Part shown: in pieces, positions 17,759 to 26,330 of the stretch
Layout: every line of letters starts with the position of its first letter
Position numbering within the stretch: position 1 is the stretch's first letter
Assembly: GCA_039180025.1 (NCBI GenBank)
Contig: JBCDDZ010000002.1
Location: 62,001-126,000 of the forward strand
From: Algisphaera sp039180025
GTDB taxonomy: Bacteria; Planctomycetota; Phycisphaerae; Phycisphaerales; Phycisphaeraceae
Direction of reading: 5' to 3'
Length of the DNA stretch: 64,000 bases
The notes under the pieces: generated by a model
What the model was told of the DNA's origin: nothing
The model's input: only the letters and a program-made list of their open reading frames with translations
Database searches by the model: none
Program-made: the position numbers and the translations under genes

Positions 17759-17889
17759 TGTACGCCCAAGGCGGTATAACACGTCGTTCACGGATAGAGA
17801 CCGATCGTGATCTTTCGGCCCGGGTCTACGCCGGGCCCCAGCGTGGTCGGGCGCAGGGATCGCGGGGAGGGGCGTGGCGTGCTATTTAA
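17755..17889 (+). CDS. Possible 44-residue small ORF coupling two EPS genes
   Basis: A 44-codon reading frame whose ATG overlaps the preceding stop by four bases (ATGA). Its own stop lies ten bases inside the next gene. The product is basic and rich in Arg and Gly, without a recognisable domain, signal or membrane segment. Its start geometry copies that of the real genes around it, so it may be translated, if only to carry ribosomes to the downstream GTG start. It may also be chance. Confidence 0.25.
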   Translation: MMYAQGGITRRSRIETDRDLSARVYAGPQRGRAQGSRGGAWRAI

Positions 17890-18814
17890 GATTTCGCAAC
17901 AGGAATTGATCCAGTCGGGCGCGGCCGACGGCCGAACCCGGTTAAGCCATCAGCTCTCGGACCTCCGGGCGGTGGTGCTTTTGGCGGGTTCGGTGCGTGC
18001 GAACCAGCTGCGCAAAGCGACCGGGCGGTGTGCTTTGGAGATGCCGGTGGGGAACAACCGCTCGGTGCTGGACTGCTGGCGGGAGCAGCTGGTGACGATG
18101 GCCGAGCAGCTGGGGATCGAGCGTCTGCCGGTGCGGGTGATGGTGGACCGGGCCAGCGGGATGACGCCCGGGGTCACGCAGCACGGGCCGGTGGAGCTGT
18201 CGATCGAGATCGACCCTTCGGACTTCCGCGGAACGGGCGGGCTGTTGTCCGATTTGGCCCGGGGGTACCGGGACCAGGACTTGATCTTAGCGACCCACGC
18301 CTCGCAGCTCTTGTTCGAGCCCCTGGCCGAGCTGGCGGGCGCGATGGCCGGCCCGCAGTCGGACGTGAGCCTGGTCTGCAGCGCGGACGGGACGCCCAGC
18401 GGTCTGATGCTGCTGCGCTGTGGCTGCTTGCGGGAGATTAATCCTGTGGGATTCGTGGACTTAAACGAACAGGCGTTGCCCGCGATCGCCCAGCAGCACG
18501 ACGTCCGCGTGGTCCGCTACGACCAGCCGACGGCACGATCGCTACGGACCCGGCGGACTTACCTCGAGACGCTCCGGGAATACCACCGGCAGCAATACCG
18601 CGGACAGCTCGACGGGCCGCCGCGGGAAGCGTGGGAGAAGACCTTCGGCATCGTCGAACGCGGCGCGCAGGTCCATGAGCGGGCGGTGATCCACGATTCG
18701 GTGGTACTCAGCGGGGCGCGGGTCGAGGCCGACGCGGTGCTGGTGCGCAGCGTGGTGTGCCCCGGGGCGATGATCGGGCCGGGGCGTTCGGAGGTCGATC
18801 GGGTTATTTGCTGA
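17879..18814 (+). CDS. Degenerate NDP-sugar nucleotidyltransferase-like protein
   Basis: Protein of 311 residues with the outline of a sugar nucleotidyltransferase: an N-terminal domain beginning LRAVVLLAGS, a middle segment with FRGTGGLLSDLARGY, and a C-terminal left-handed beta-helix part (AVIHDSVVLSGARVEADAVL). The nucleotide-binding loop, normally LAGGxGTRLxPLT...PK, reads LAGSVRANQLRKATGRCALE from about residue 35. The GTR and PK residues are therefore lost, and ATHASQ stands where NGD is expected. It is probably not an active pyrophosphorylase. Start GTG 17879 has GGGGAGGGG eight bases upstream. It lies directly before the exosortase-like gene. Confidence 0.65.
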   Translation: MLFKISQQELIQSGAADGRTRLSHQLSDLRAVVLLAGSVRANQLRKATGRCALEMPVGNNRSVLDCWREQLVTMAEQLGIERLPVRVMVDRASGMTPGVTQHGPVELSIEIDPSDFRGTGGLLSDLARGYRDQDLILATHASQLLFEPLAELAGAMAGPQSDVSLVCSADGTPSGLMLLRCGCLREINPVGFVDLNEQALPAIAQQHDVRVVRYDQPTARSLRTRRTYLETLREYHRQQYRGQLDGPPREAWEKTFGIVERGAQVHERAVIHDSVVLSGARVEADAVLVRSVVCPGAMIGPGRSEVDRVIC

Positions 18815-19071
18815 CGCCGCCGACGGGGGGGCTCGGATTAAATCGATTATTTATTTTTTGGGGCTATCGCCACGGCGGGAACCCTTTAGAATAAGGTCGA
18901 TTTGCACCGCCGCGGGACGATAGCCTCCGGCAAGTGCAGCGACCGGGCGGCGGGGGCATCAGGAAACGGGTTAAGGGTGGGGGTCGCAGGGCATGCTCTG
19001 GCGTCGGCCCGGGTGTGGTGATCCGGGGCCGGGCGTCAGGCGGTAGGCCGGGCCAGTTGGGCAGCGTGACC
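18815..19071 (+). other. Intergenic with AT-rich patch
   Basis: Spacer of 257 bases between two EPS genes. An AT-rich patch at about 18838-18860 contrasts with the high-GC surroundings and could mark a promoter for the exosortase-like gene, but no convincing -35/-10 pair or hairpin was found. An in-frame extension of the next gene back to 18934 exists but has low-complexity Gly/Arg coding and no family similarity. Confidence 0.4.
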
Positions 19072-19953
19072 ATGATTTCGAGGCGATTGAAAAAAAACGG
19101 CTGGACGATCTGGCACGTGATGTCCGCGCTGGTGATGGTGCTCTCGGCGATCGCGGTGACGTGGCGTGGCTGGGCCCGGATCATCGACCTGGGGCTGACC
19201 CGCGCGGTGGCCGGCCACGTGTTTTTGGTGCCCGTGGTGGTGGTGTTTCTCGTTTGGGTGCGGCGGAAGCGGGTGTTGGCCTGCCGGCCGTCGGGCTCGC
19301 TGATGGGTCTGGTGCTCGCGGGGCTGGGGGTCGCGGCGTTTGTCTACGGCGGCAAGCGGGCGCACCCGTCGCTGTTCCATTTGGGAGCGGTGCTGCTGCC
19401 GGCGGGGTGTCTGGTTTCGATCTTGGGTCAGCAGGTGTTCCGGGCATATCTGCCGGCATTTATCGTGCTGATCGCGTTGATCCCGCCGCCGATCGGATTC
19501 GCCGAGCAGTTGGCCCAGCCGCTCCAGATCGCGACGGGCCGGCTGACGTGCTGGCTGTACGCGCTGCTGGGTTCGACCGCTGAACTCAGCGGCAGCCAGC
19601 TGCGGATCGGCCGGGCGTCGGTACGGCTCAGCGACGTCGCGGCGGGGTTGCCCATGGCGATGTCGCTGTCGCTGATCAGCTACGGGTTCGTCTTCGGCAC
19701 GCCGCTACGGATGTCGGTACGGCTCGCGATCCTGCTCCTGAGCCCGCTGTCGGCGATCGTGTGCAGCGCTTTGGCTTTGGCCGCGACCCTTTGGCTTTAT
19801 AATGGACTCTCGCAGGAGCAGGCAGCGCTGTGGCTGCGGATCGGTGAGTGGACCATGCTGTTGGTGGCGTTTTTATCCCTGGTCGCGGCGATGCGGGTGT
19901 TAATCTGGGCGTCGGTGCCTGTCCGGAGGTACCCGCTGGCGTACGACCAATAA
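19072..19953 (+). CDS. Exosortase-family membrane protein lacking catalytic residues
   Basis: Membrane protein of 293 residues with about eight helices that aligns by eye with exosortases (EpsH family). Shared features are GHVFLVPVVVVFLVWVRRKR, the block FIVLIALIPPPIGFAEQLAQ, and PLQIATGRL before a small beta segment. At the active site, where the family has E-A-C-S-G-L-R, this protein has D188-V-A-A-G-L-P194, so the nucleophile Cys is Ala. The downstream Arg is replaced (CSALALAATL), and near the expected His is RIGEWTM. It should not sort PEP-CTERM proteins by the known mechanism. The locus around it is of exosortase/EPS type. Start ATG 19072; GTG 19066 is possible. Confidence 0.65.
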   Translation: MISRRLKKNGWTIWHVMSALVMVLSAIAVTWRGWARIIDLGLTRAVAGHVFLVPVVVVFLVWVRRKRVLACRPSGSLMGLVLAGLGVAAFVYGGKRAHPSLFHLGAVLLPAGCLVSILGQQVFRAYLPAFIVLIALIPPPIGFAEQLAQPLQIATGRLTCWLYALLGSTAELSGSQLRIGRASVRLSDVAAGLPMAMSLSLISYGFVFGTPLRMSVRLAILLLSPLSAIVCSALALAATLWLYNGLSQEQAALWLRIGEWTMLLVAFLSLVAAMRVLIWASVPVRRYPLAYDQ

Positions 19954-20349
19954 TCCGCCGTCCCCAGCCCCCCGGTGGGCGATCGAAACCGTCTGCCCAC
20001 GTGAGATAGAAGGATACATGGCGTTTTAACGTGATCTTACTAGAAAGGATTTCACCGGCATCCGTGAGAGAATGAGTAGAATGATGCTCAAGGCGGATAT
20101 CAACCCTCCCTGCCGGATGGACGAAGTTAATCACAGATCTCCCCGGGCGACGGGCCGTTCCACCGGTTCTTCGGATCTTGGGTCGCTTTGAACCTCAGGC
20201 CCTGCCCGACCACCCGCGGCCCCGCCGCCCGCCACCGATGATCGGCGGTGAGAAAAGCCGCCCCGATGATTGCTCCCTACCGAGACGACGACCCGACCCG
20301 CCCCCCGGCATACCACGGCCCCACGGCCCCAGGATTCGGAAAAAGTGCG
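19954..20349 (+). other. 396-base intergenic region before Wzz/kinase gene
   Basis: No gene is supported here. The frame of the following kinase extends back to 20248, but that part (Pro/Arg/Asp-rich) lacks similarity. The middle (about 20010-20110) is less GC-rich than its surroundings and could hold a promoter. Base use changes from G-rich to C-rich on the plus strand across this gap. Confidence 0.5.
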
Positions 20350-22761
20350 ATGAGTGATGAACTGAATTTCAATGCCCCTCAAGGCAACTCCAATGCGGGT
20401 GCCCGCGACGAAGACTCGTCCCAGCGCCGGGCTCAACTGCTGGCCCTGCTCCGCGGCCGGCTCCATTGGGCCATCATCCTCTCGGTCATCTTCGGCAGCG
20501 TGTTCGCGTACTTCGGCCACCAGAGCGTCGTGCCCATGTTCGAAAGCTCCGGCAGCGTCGTGGTGCAGAAAGAAGAAATCCTTTTCGACGCCAGCGACGT
20601 CGCCGGGAACAACACCGGCAAGTGGCGTACGTTTCTCCGTCAACAAGACCAGCTGATCAAAAGCGCTCAGGTCGCCGAACGCGCGATGGCTTCGGAGGTC
20701 TGGCAGTCCCGCAGCCCCGACGCCCCGAAGTGGTCCGCTTCTGATTTTGCCCGGGCCATCGAAACCGAGATGGACGAAGGCGACGACGACAACAACGTCT
20801 TCGACATCACCTTTTCCGCGCTCGACGGCGAATCCGCCGGCAAAGGCAACCAGGCCCTGCTCCAAGCCTACCGCGAAGAATACGGCTACCAAACCTCCAA
20901 CCAGTACCTCAACCTGCTCCAGCGTCTCCAGAACCAGATGCAGAAGTCCGCGATGGAGATCAAAGAGCAGGAAGCTCAGCGTCGCATCATCATGACCGAC
21001 ACCGAGTACCAACAGCTCATCCCCCAGATCAATGCCCTGAACAACCAACAGATCGATCTGCAGTTCAAGCTTGACGAGGTCCGCGCGGAACTCGAACTGC
21101 GTAACCCCGCGGCCACCGGCGTGTCGACCAACCCCGCCGACCTGATCGTCGCCGACCCCATCCTCAGCGAGATGCAGGAGAACGTCCAGTTCTTCCAGGA
21201 CCAGATCGACGCCGCGGCGCTCAACGGCATGGGGCCCAACCACCCGACCGTGGCCCGCTACATCAGCAGCCGCGACGTGATCAAAGCCAAAATGGAAAAA
21301 CGCATCGAACAGATGCTCAGCGACGAAGACGGCCTGCTCCGCGACCAGGAATACGAACAGCTCCGCCAGCTCGAACAGCTCTGGCACCGCCAACTGGTGG
21401 ACGTCAACGAATCGCTCGATAAGCTCGGCACCAAGCGTGCTCAGGTCGCCGGGATCGAAGAAGAAATCGAAGCCAAACGCCTGATCATCAACAAGGCCCG
21501 CCGCGAGATCGATGAGATCAACGTCGAACTCGATGGCGTAAAGAACACCGTCCGTATCCTCAGCCTGGGTGCCGAGCCGTTGACGCCGTCCAACAGCGGC
21601 AAGGCGATGCAGGTCGCCGTACTCGGCAGCATGGGGGGCACGTTCCTGGGCTTCGGGCTCGTCATGGCCGTGGGCCTCCTGGACCGCCGGCTCCGCCACG
21701 CCGGCGACGCCCGGATGGGCCTCCGCGATATCCGCATGCTCGGCATCCTCCCGACGCTGCCCGAAAACTTCGCCGACCCCGAGCAGTCTGAAAAAGCCGC
21801 CCACGCCGTCCACCACATCCGCACCCTCCTCCAGATCAGCAACCGCGGCACCGCCCGCGTCTTCAGCGTCACCAGCCCCGCCGCCGGCTCCGGGAAGTCT
21901 TCCCTCTCCGTCGCCATGGGCCTGTCCTTCGCCGCCTCGGAATCCAAAACCCTGGTCATCGACTGCGACCTCGTGGGTGCCGGGCTGACCCGACGGGTCG
22001 GGGCGGTGGTCAACCGCTCGGTCGAAGCCATCCTCCGCGAAGACACCGTCCTCACCGACGACCAGATCAACGACGCCGTCCGCCACGCCCGGGAGAAAGG
22101 CGTCAAGCTCAAGGACGCCCTGGTCGAGCTGGGCATGCTTACCAAGAAAGACCTGCAGCGTCTCAACCGCCGCCAGGCCGACTCCGCGCTGGGCATCCTC
22201 GACGCCTGCCAGGGCCGGCCGTTCAGCGAATGCGTCGCCCACACCGGGATCGAAAACTTCCACGTCCTGCCCATCGGTGCCGCCAAGCCGCAGGACGCCG
22301 GCCTGCTCTCGCCCAAGGCCCTGCGCAACCTGGTCGCCCGGGCCCGCGAAGAGTACGACGTGGTCCTGATCGACACCGGCCCCTGCCTCGGCTCGCTCGA
22401 GGCCTCCATGGCCGCCGCCGAATCCGACGCCACCGTCCTGATCGTCTCCCGCGGCGACTCGAAAGCCATGGCCGTCAAAGCCAAGGAACACCTGACCTCG
22501 GTCGGGGCCAACGTCGTCGGCTGCGTCTTCAACCACGCCCTCGATACCGACCTCAGCAGCTCTTCGTTCGCCTCGATCGTTTCCCAGGAACGCCGCACCG
22601 ACCCCGCCCAGAGCCTGCTCTCGGCCGACCCCGCGGTCGCCGCCCGGTTCGGCCCGCTGGGGTCCGCGGTCGCCGCGTTCGGCACCCCCAGCAAATCGCC
22701 CAACGGCCGCCCCCGACGCGCCCCGTCCGCCAACGGCAACGGGTCGTCCAACGGCCACTAA
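20350..22761 (+). CDS. Wzz/BY-kinase fusion with inserted MshEN-like segment
   Basis: Polysaccharide co-polymerase fused to a P-loop kinase-like ATPase, 803 residues. TM1 (HWAIILSVIFGSVFAYF) is at about residue 38, a long periplasmic coiled coil follows (about 190-400), and TM2 is at about 420-445. The ATPase has Walker A SPAAGSGKSS (Lys516), Walker A' TLVIDCDLVGAGLTRR and Walker B VVLIDTGPCLG. Between them, at about residues 564-622, lies an extra helical segment containing KLKDALVELGMLTKKDLQRL, like the MshEN domain of GspE-type ATPases. The C-terminus has no Tyr cluster, so classical autophosphorylation is doubtful. It likely controls EPS chain length. ATG 20350 begins the recognisable protein. 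Confidence 0.85.
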   Translation: MSDELNFNAPQGNSNAGARDEDSSQRRAQLLALLRGRLHWAIILSVIFGSVFAYFGHQSVVPMFESSGSVVVQKEEILFDASDVAGNNTGKWRTFLRQQDQLIKSAQVAERAMASEVWQSRSPDAPKWSASDFARAIETEMDEGDDDNNVFDITFSALDGESAGKGNQALLQAYREEYGYQTSNQYLNLLQRLQNQMQKSAMEIKEQEAQRRIIMTDTEYQQLIPQINALNNQQIDLQFKLDEVRAELELRNPAATGVSTNPADLIVADPILSEMQENVQFFQDQIDAAALNGMGPNHPTVARYISSRDVIKAKMEKRIEQMLSDEDGLLRDQEYEQLRQLEQLWHRQLVDVNESLDKLGTKRAQVAGIEEEIEAKRLIINKARREIDEINVELDGVKNTVRILSLGAEPLTPSNSGKAMQVAVLGSMGGTFLGFGLVMAVGLLDRRLRHAGDARMGLRDIRMLGILPTLPENFADPEQSEKAAHAVHHIRTLLQISNRGTARVFSVTSPAAGSGKSSLSVAMGLSFAASESKTLVIDCDLVGAGLTRRVGAVVNRSVEAILREDTVLTDDQINDAVRHAREKGVKLKDALVELGMLTKKDLQRLNRRQADSALGILDACQGRPFSECVAHTGIENFHVLPIGAAKPQDAGLLSPKALRNLVARAREEYDVVLIDTGPCLGSLEASMAAAESDATVLIVSRGDSKAMAVKAKEHLTSVGANVVGCVFNHALDTDLSSSSFASIVSQERRTDPAQSLLSADPAVAARFGPLGSAVAAFGTPSKSPNGRPRRAPSANGNGSSNGH

Positions 22762-22821
22762 CGTATCCGCAGACCGCGCCCCCTTCCCCGCCCCGTCGTC
22801 TGAGCCCGCCCGCTGCCGACC

Positions 22822-24264
22822 ATGATTTCTCCGCTGGATCAGCCCGACCTTCGCGACGACGTGGCGGCCCAACTCACGGCCCCGCCCACGGTCTGGGGCC
22901 TCAACGTCATCCAACTCCACGACCGATTCTGGGCCGCCCGCGGTGTCCAGGTCGTCCGCCTCAGCGAACCCTCTGATCTGGTCGAAGACGCCGAGCTGTT
23001 CCTGCTGACCGACCCGTACTCGCTGTCGATTTTCCGTCTCGGCCAAGCCATTGACACCCTCAGTTGGCTCAAGCCCCAGGTCCTCTTTGTCCGCCTCCAC
23101 AACACGCAGGAGCAGGGCTACTCCGAGCGGATCATCACCGACGACCACGACCGGTTCCAGCGTTTCGAACGCGTCTACAGCTCCCCCGATTGGCGGCTGG
23201 GCCGGGTTGCCCTGACCCCGTCCAAAGAGCTGGCCCGGGCCTGGCAGGAGGCCCGCAGCGCCCGCGACGCGTGGCGACACCTCCGACGTACCATCCCCCC
23301 CACGCAGCGTACCACCCTCTCTCTGGGCGGCTGCGTTTACAACCGGGCCGACGACCACCAGGTCACCGAGTTCATCCGCGAACTGGTGACCGTCTGGAAG
23401 CGGCCCGACGCGACCATCCAACGCGCCAGCCGCCTGGGCCAATACGTCTGGGCCGACGTCGCCACCGTCCACGCCAAGGCCGCCCGCTTCGTCGGCCCCG
23501 TCTGGGTCGGCGCCGGCCGCAATCTCGAATCCGCCGACTCGATCGTCGGCCCCGCCGTCCTCTGGGACGTCCCCGACCACCGCCCCGACGTCCAGGCCCT
23601 CGAGTGGAAGCAGATCGAGCTCACCGACGTCCTCACCGGTCCGATCAAGATCCGCACCATCTCCAGCGTCCAGCGCGGGCTCAAACGCCTCTTCGATTTT
23701 GCCTTTGCGGTCTTCGCCTTGATCCTCACCCTGCCGATCTACCCGCTGGTGATGCTCGCGATCCTGCTCGAGGACGGCCGCCCGTTCTTCTTCGCCCACC
23801 AGCGCGAGTCCCGCGGCGGCAAAAACTTCCCCTGCCTCAAATTCCGCACCATGCGCAAGGACGCCGAGCAGATCAAGCAGAAGCTGCTCGCCGAAAATCA
23901 GGCCGACGGCCCGCAGTTCTTTATCGACAACGACCCCCGCATCTCCCGCGTCGGCCGGTTCCTGCGTAAGACCAACCTCGACGAACTGCCCCAGTTCCTC
24001 AACGTCATCGCCGGCCACATGGCCATCGTCGGGCCCCGGCCTTCGCCCTACAAAGAAAACCAGTACTGCCCCCCCTGGCGCGAAGCCCGCCTCTCGGTCC
24101 GCCCCGGCGTGACCGGGCTGTGGCAGGTTAAGCGGTCCCGCGACGCCGGCCGCGACTTCCAGGAATGGATCCGCTACGACATCTACTACGTCGAAAACAT
24201 GTCCTGGAAGCTCGACTTCTACATCATCGGCAAGACGATCCTCGCGTTCGTCGGCCTTAAATAG
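22822..24264 (+). CDS. Polyprenyl glycosylphosphotransferase (initiating sugar transferase)
   Basis: Enzyme that starts EPS repeat synthesis by moving a sugar-1-phosphate onto undecaprenyl phosphate. The C-terminal half is a classic bacterial sugar transferase: hydrophobic helix FAFAVFALILTLPIYPLVML (about residues 294-313), FFFAHQRESRGGKNFPCLKF, KFRTMRKDA, and RVGRFLRKTNLDELPQFLNV with VGPRPSPYKEN (about 390-415). The N-terminal 270 residues differ from the usual CoA-binding or four-helix domain. They contain hexapeptide-like turns (RFVGPVWVGAGRNLESADSI), suggesting a beta-helix or nucleotide-sugar-related module. It is the last gene of the EPS run, 60 bases after the kinase. Confidence 0.9.
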   Translation: MISPLDQPDLRDDVAAQLTAPPTVWGLNVIQLHDRFWAARGVQVVRLSEPSDLVEDAELFLLTDPYSLSIFRLGQAIDTLSWLKPQVLFVRLHNTQEQGYSERIITDDHDRFQRFERVYSSPDWRLGRVALTPSKELARAWQEARSARDAWRHLRRTIPPTQRTTLSLGGCVYNRADDHQVTEFIRELVTVWKRPDATIQRASRLGQYVWADVATVHAKAARFVGPVWVGAGRNLESADSIVGPAVLWDVPDHRPDVQALEWKQIELTDVLTGPIKIRTISSVQRGLKRLFDFAFAVFALILTLPIYPLVMLAILLEDGRPFFFAHQRESRGGKNFPCLKFRTMRKDAEQIKQKLLAENQADGPQFFIDNDPRISRVGRFLRKTNLDELPQFLNVIAGHMAIVGPRPSPYKENQYCPPWREARLSVRPGVTGLWQVKRSRDAGRDFQEWIRYDIYYVENMSWKLDFYIIGKTILAFVGLK

Positions 24265-24441
24265 CCCCACCCCCGACGACCGCCGCGTCTTCCTCTCCAC
24301 GCGGTTCAGTTCAGTATCATAGACGGCCGCCGATTCGCTCGGCGAAGGACCCCCTACCCGCCGCCGTTTTTTCCGGTCGCCGCGGGTGTGTTTTGTTTTC
24401 ATACGGACGCGGATCGACCCGCGTCTGCCCCGGAATCCACC

Positions 24442-26151
24442 ATGACTCTGTCCCCAGGTACCGCGTACACCCTCGGCGTCGACTTCGGCAGCAATTCGGC
24501 CCGTGCCCTGATCGTGGACTGTGCCGACGGCCGTGAACTCGCCTCGCACGTGATCCCTTACCCCTCCGGCGAGGCGGGCATCCTTCTGGATCCCGCCGAC
24601 GCCAACCTCGCCCGGCAGCACCCCGGCGACTACATCGTGGGCTTCGAACAGAGCGTCCGCGGGGCCGTCGAAGCCGCCGCTCGCGACGCGGACTTCGACG
24701 CCAGCCGGATCGTCGGCCTCGGCATCGACACGACGGGTTCCACGCCGCTGCCGGTCGACGCCCAAGGCACGCCGCTGGGGATGAAACCCGAATTCCGCGA
24801 CCACCTCGCCGCCCAGGCCTGGCTCTGGAAAGACCACACCGGCTACGCCGAGGCCGCCGAGATCACCGCGATCGCCGAGCAGCGCGGCGAGCCCTACCTC
24901 GCCAAGTGCGGCGGCACCTACTCTTCCGAATGGTTTTGGTCCAAGATCCTCCGCTGCCGCCGCGTCGCCCCCGAAGTGTTTGCTGCCGCGGCGAGTTGGG
25001 TCGAAATGGCCGACTGGATCCCCGCTTATGTCTGCGGCCAGACCGCCCCGGACGCGCTGGTCCGTAATATCTGCGCCGCCGGGCACAAGGCCATGTTCCA
25101 TCCGAGCTGGGGCGGGCTGCCCAGCAAGGCTTTCCTGGCCGAGCTCGACCCCGAGTTGGCCGAGCTGCGTGACCGGCTCTACGACACCGCCGTGCCTTCC
25201 AGCGAACCGGCGGGCACGCTCGACGCCGAGGTGGCCGAGCGCTGCGGCCTGCCGCCGGGGATCCCCGTGGCCGCCGGTGCCTTCGACGCCCACCACGGCG
25301 CGGTCGGCGCCGGGGTCGCCCCGGGCACGCTGGTCAAGATCATGGGCACCAGCACCTGCGACATCACCGTCTGGCCGCAGGACCCCGAGCAGCCGCTGGA
25401 CGACATCCCCGGGCTCTGCGGCATCGTGCCCGGCTCCGTCATTGCCGGTCAGTACGGCCTCGAAGCCGGCCAATCCGCCGTCGGCGACCTGTTTAACTGG
25501 GTCGTCAAGCACCTGGCCCCCGACACCTACACCCGCGGCCAGGACGCCCACGCCGCCCTCAACCGAGAGGCCCTCGACTTAGCCCCCGGGGCGAGCGGGC
25601 TGCTTTATCTCGACTGGAACAACGGCAACCGCACGGTCCTGGTCAACCCCCGGCTCACCGGCCTGATGGTCGGCCAGACCCTGCACACCACCGCCGCCGA
25701 GATCTACCGTGCCGCGGTCGAAGCCACCGCGTTCGGGGCCCGGATCATCATCGACCGCTTCGAAGACTTTGGGGTCAAGATCGACCGCATCATCAACTGC
25801 GGCGGCATCGCCGAGAAAAGCCCGATGGTCATGCAGGCCTACGCCGACATCTTGAACCGCCCCATGCATGTCAGCCGCTCCGGACAGACCTGCGCCCTGG
25901 GCGCCGCCATCTTCGGCGCGGTCGTCGGCCGGGCCCACCCCACCACCGCCCACGCCATCGCCGCCATGACCGGCGTCAAAGACACGGTTTATTCCCCTCG
26001 GCCCGCCGCAGTCGCCGTCTACGACGAACTCTTTGGCCTCTACCAAACCCTCCACGACGCGATGGGTAATGTGCCCGCCGCCCCGCCCGTCGGCCAAGTC
26101 ATGCCCCGCCTGATGGACCTCCGCGACCGCGTCCGCCAATCGGCTTCCTGA
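24442..26151 (+). CDS. araB: Ribulokinase
   Basis: FGGY-family kinase of 569 residues that phosphorylates L-ribulose to L-ribulose-5-phosphate in arabinose catabolism. The start YTLGVDFGSNSARALIVDC is the ATP-site phosphate-1 loop. GILLDPADANLARQHPGDYI and GLGIDTTGSTPLPVD are araB-type blocks, and INCGGIAEKSPMVMQAYADI (about residues 450-470) and CALGAAIFGAVVGR match the C-terminal signature. The length is normal. ATG 24442 is chosen; the upstream extension to 24388 has no similarity. No araA or araD lies next to it, so it stands alone between the EPS locus and a beta-helix gene. Confidence 0.92.
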   Translation: MTLSPGTAYTLGVDFGSNSARALIVDCADGRELASHVIPYPSGEAGILLDPADANLARQHPGDYIVGFEQSVRGAVEAAARDADFDASRIVGLGIDTTGSTPLPVDAQGTPLGMKPEFRDHLAAQAWLWKDHTGYAEAAEITAIAEQRGEPYLAKCGGTYSSEWFWSKILRCRRVAPEVFAAAASWVEMADWIPAYVCGQTAPDALVRNICAAGHKAMFHPSWGGLPSKAFLAELDPELAELRDRLYDTAVPSSEPAGTLDAEVAERCGLPPGIPVAAGAFDAHHGAVGAGVAPGTLVKIMGTSTCDITVWPQDPEQPLDDIPGLCGIVPGSVIAGQYGLEAGQSAVGDLFNWVVKHLAPDTYTRGQDAHAALNREALDLAPGASGLLYLDWNNGNRTVLVNPRLTGLMVGQTLHTTAAEIYRAAVEATAFGARIIIDRFEDFGVKIDRIINCGGIAEKSPMVMQAYADILNRPMHVSRSGQTCALGAAIFGAVVGRAHPTTAHAIAAMTGVKDTVYSPRPAAVAVYDELFGLYQTLHDAMGNVPAAPPVGQVMPRLMDLRDRVRQSAS

Positions 26152-26330
26152 TCCGCCCCCGCATGCCCCGTTCGCGGCCGATCCTCGCCCGACCGCCGTT
26201 CGAGGGGCGGAGTCGGTTTGCCCGGCCCGGGGGGAAGGTGCCTTGTCGATCGATTCCCCTCGATCCGGCCCCACGCCGTGCTACAGTTGCGGTGCTCCAG
26301 CTTCCGATGCCTTTCTTACGGAAACTCTTA

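Noticed and set aside
15946..17769. Minus-strand open frame of 607 codons
   Set aside because: Antisense to the GT-C and WecB-type genes; Ser/Arg/Pro-rich translation with no domain.
18934..19071. N-terminal extension of the exosortase-like gene
   Set aside because: The extra residues are Gly/Arg low complexity, and the first helix of the family begins soon after ATG 19072.
20131..25551. Minus-strand open frame of 1806 codons
   Set aside because: It runs antisense to the kinase, the sugar transferase and the ribulokinase, all of which have clear domain matches. Its translation is rich in Asp, Gly and Val without domains, the usual result of reading high-GC coding DNA on the wrong strand.
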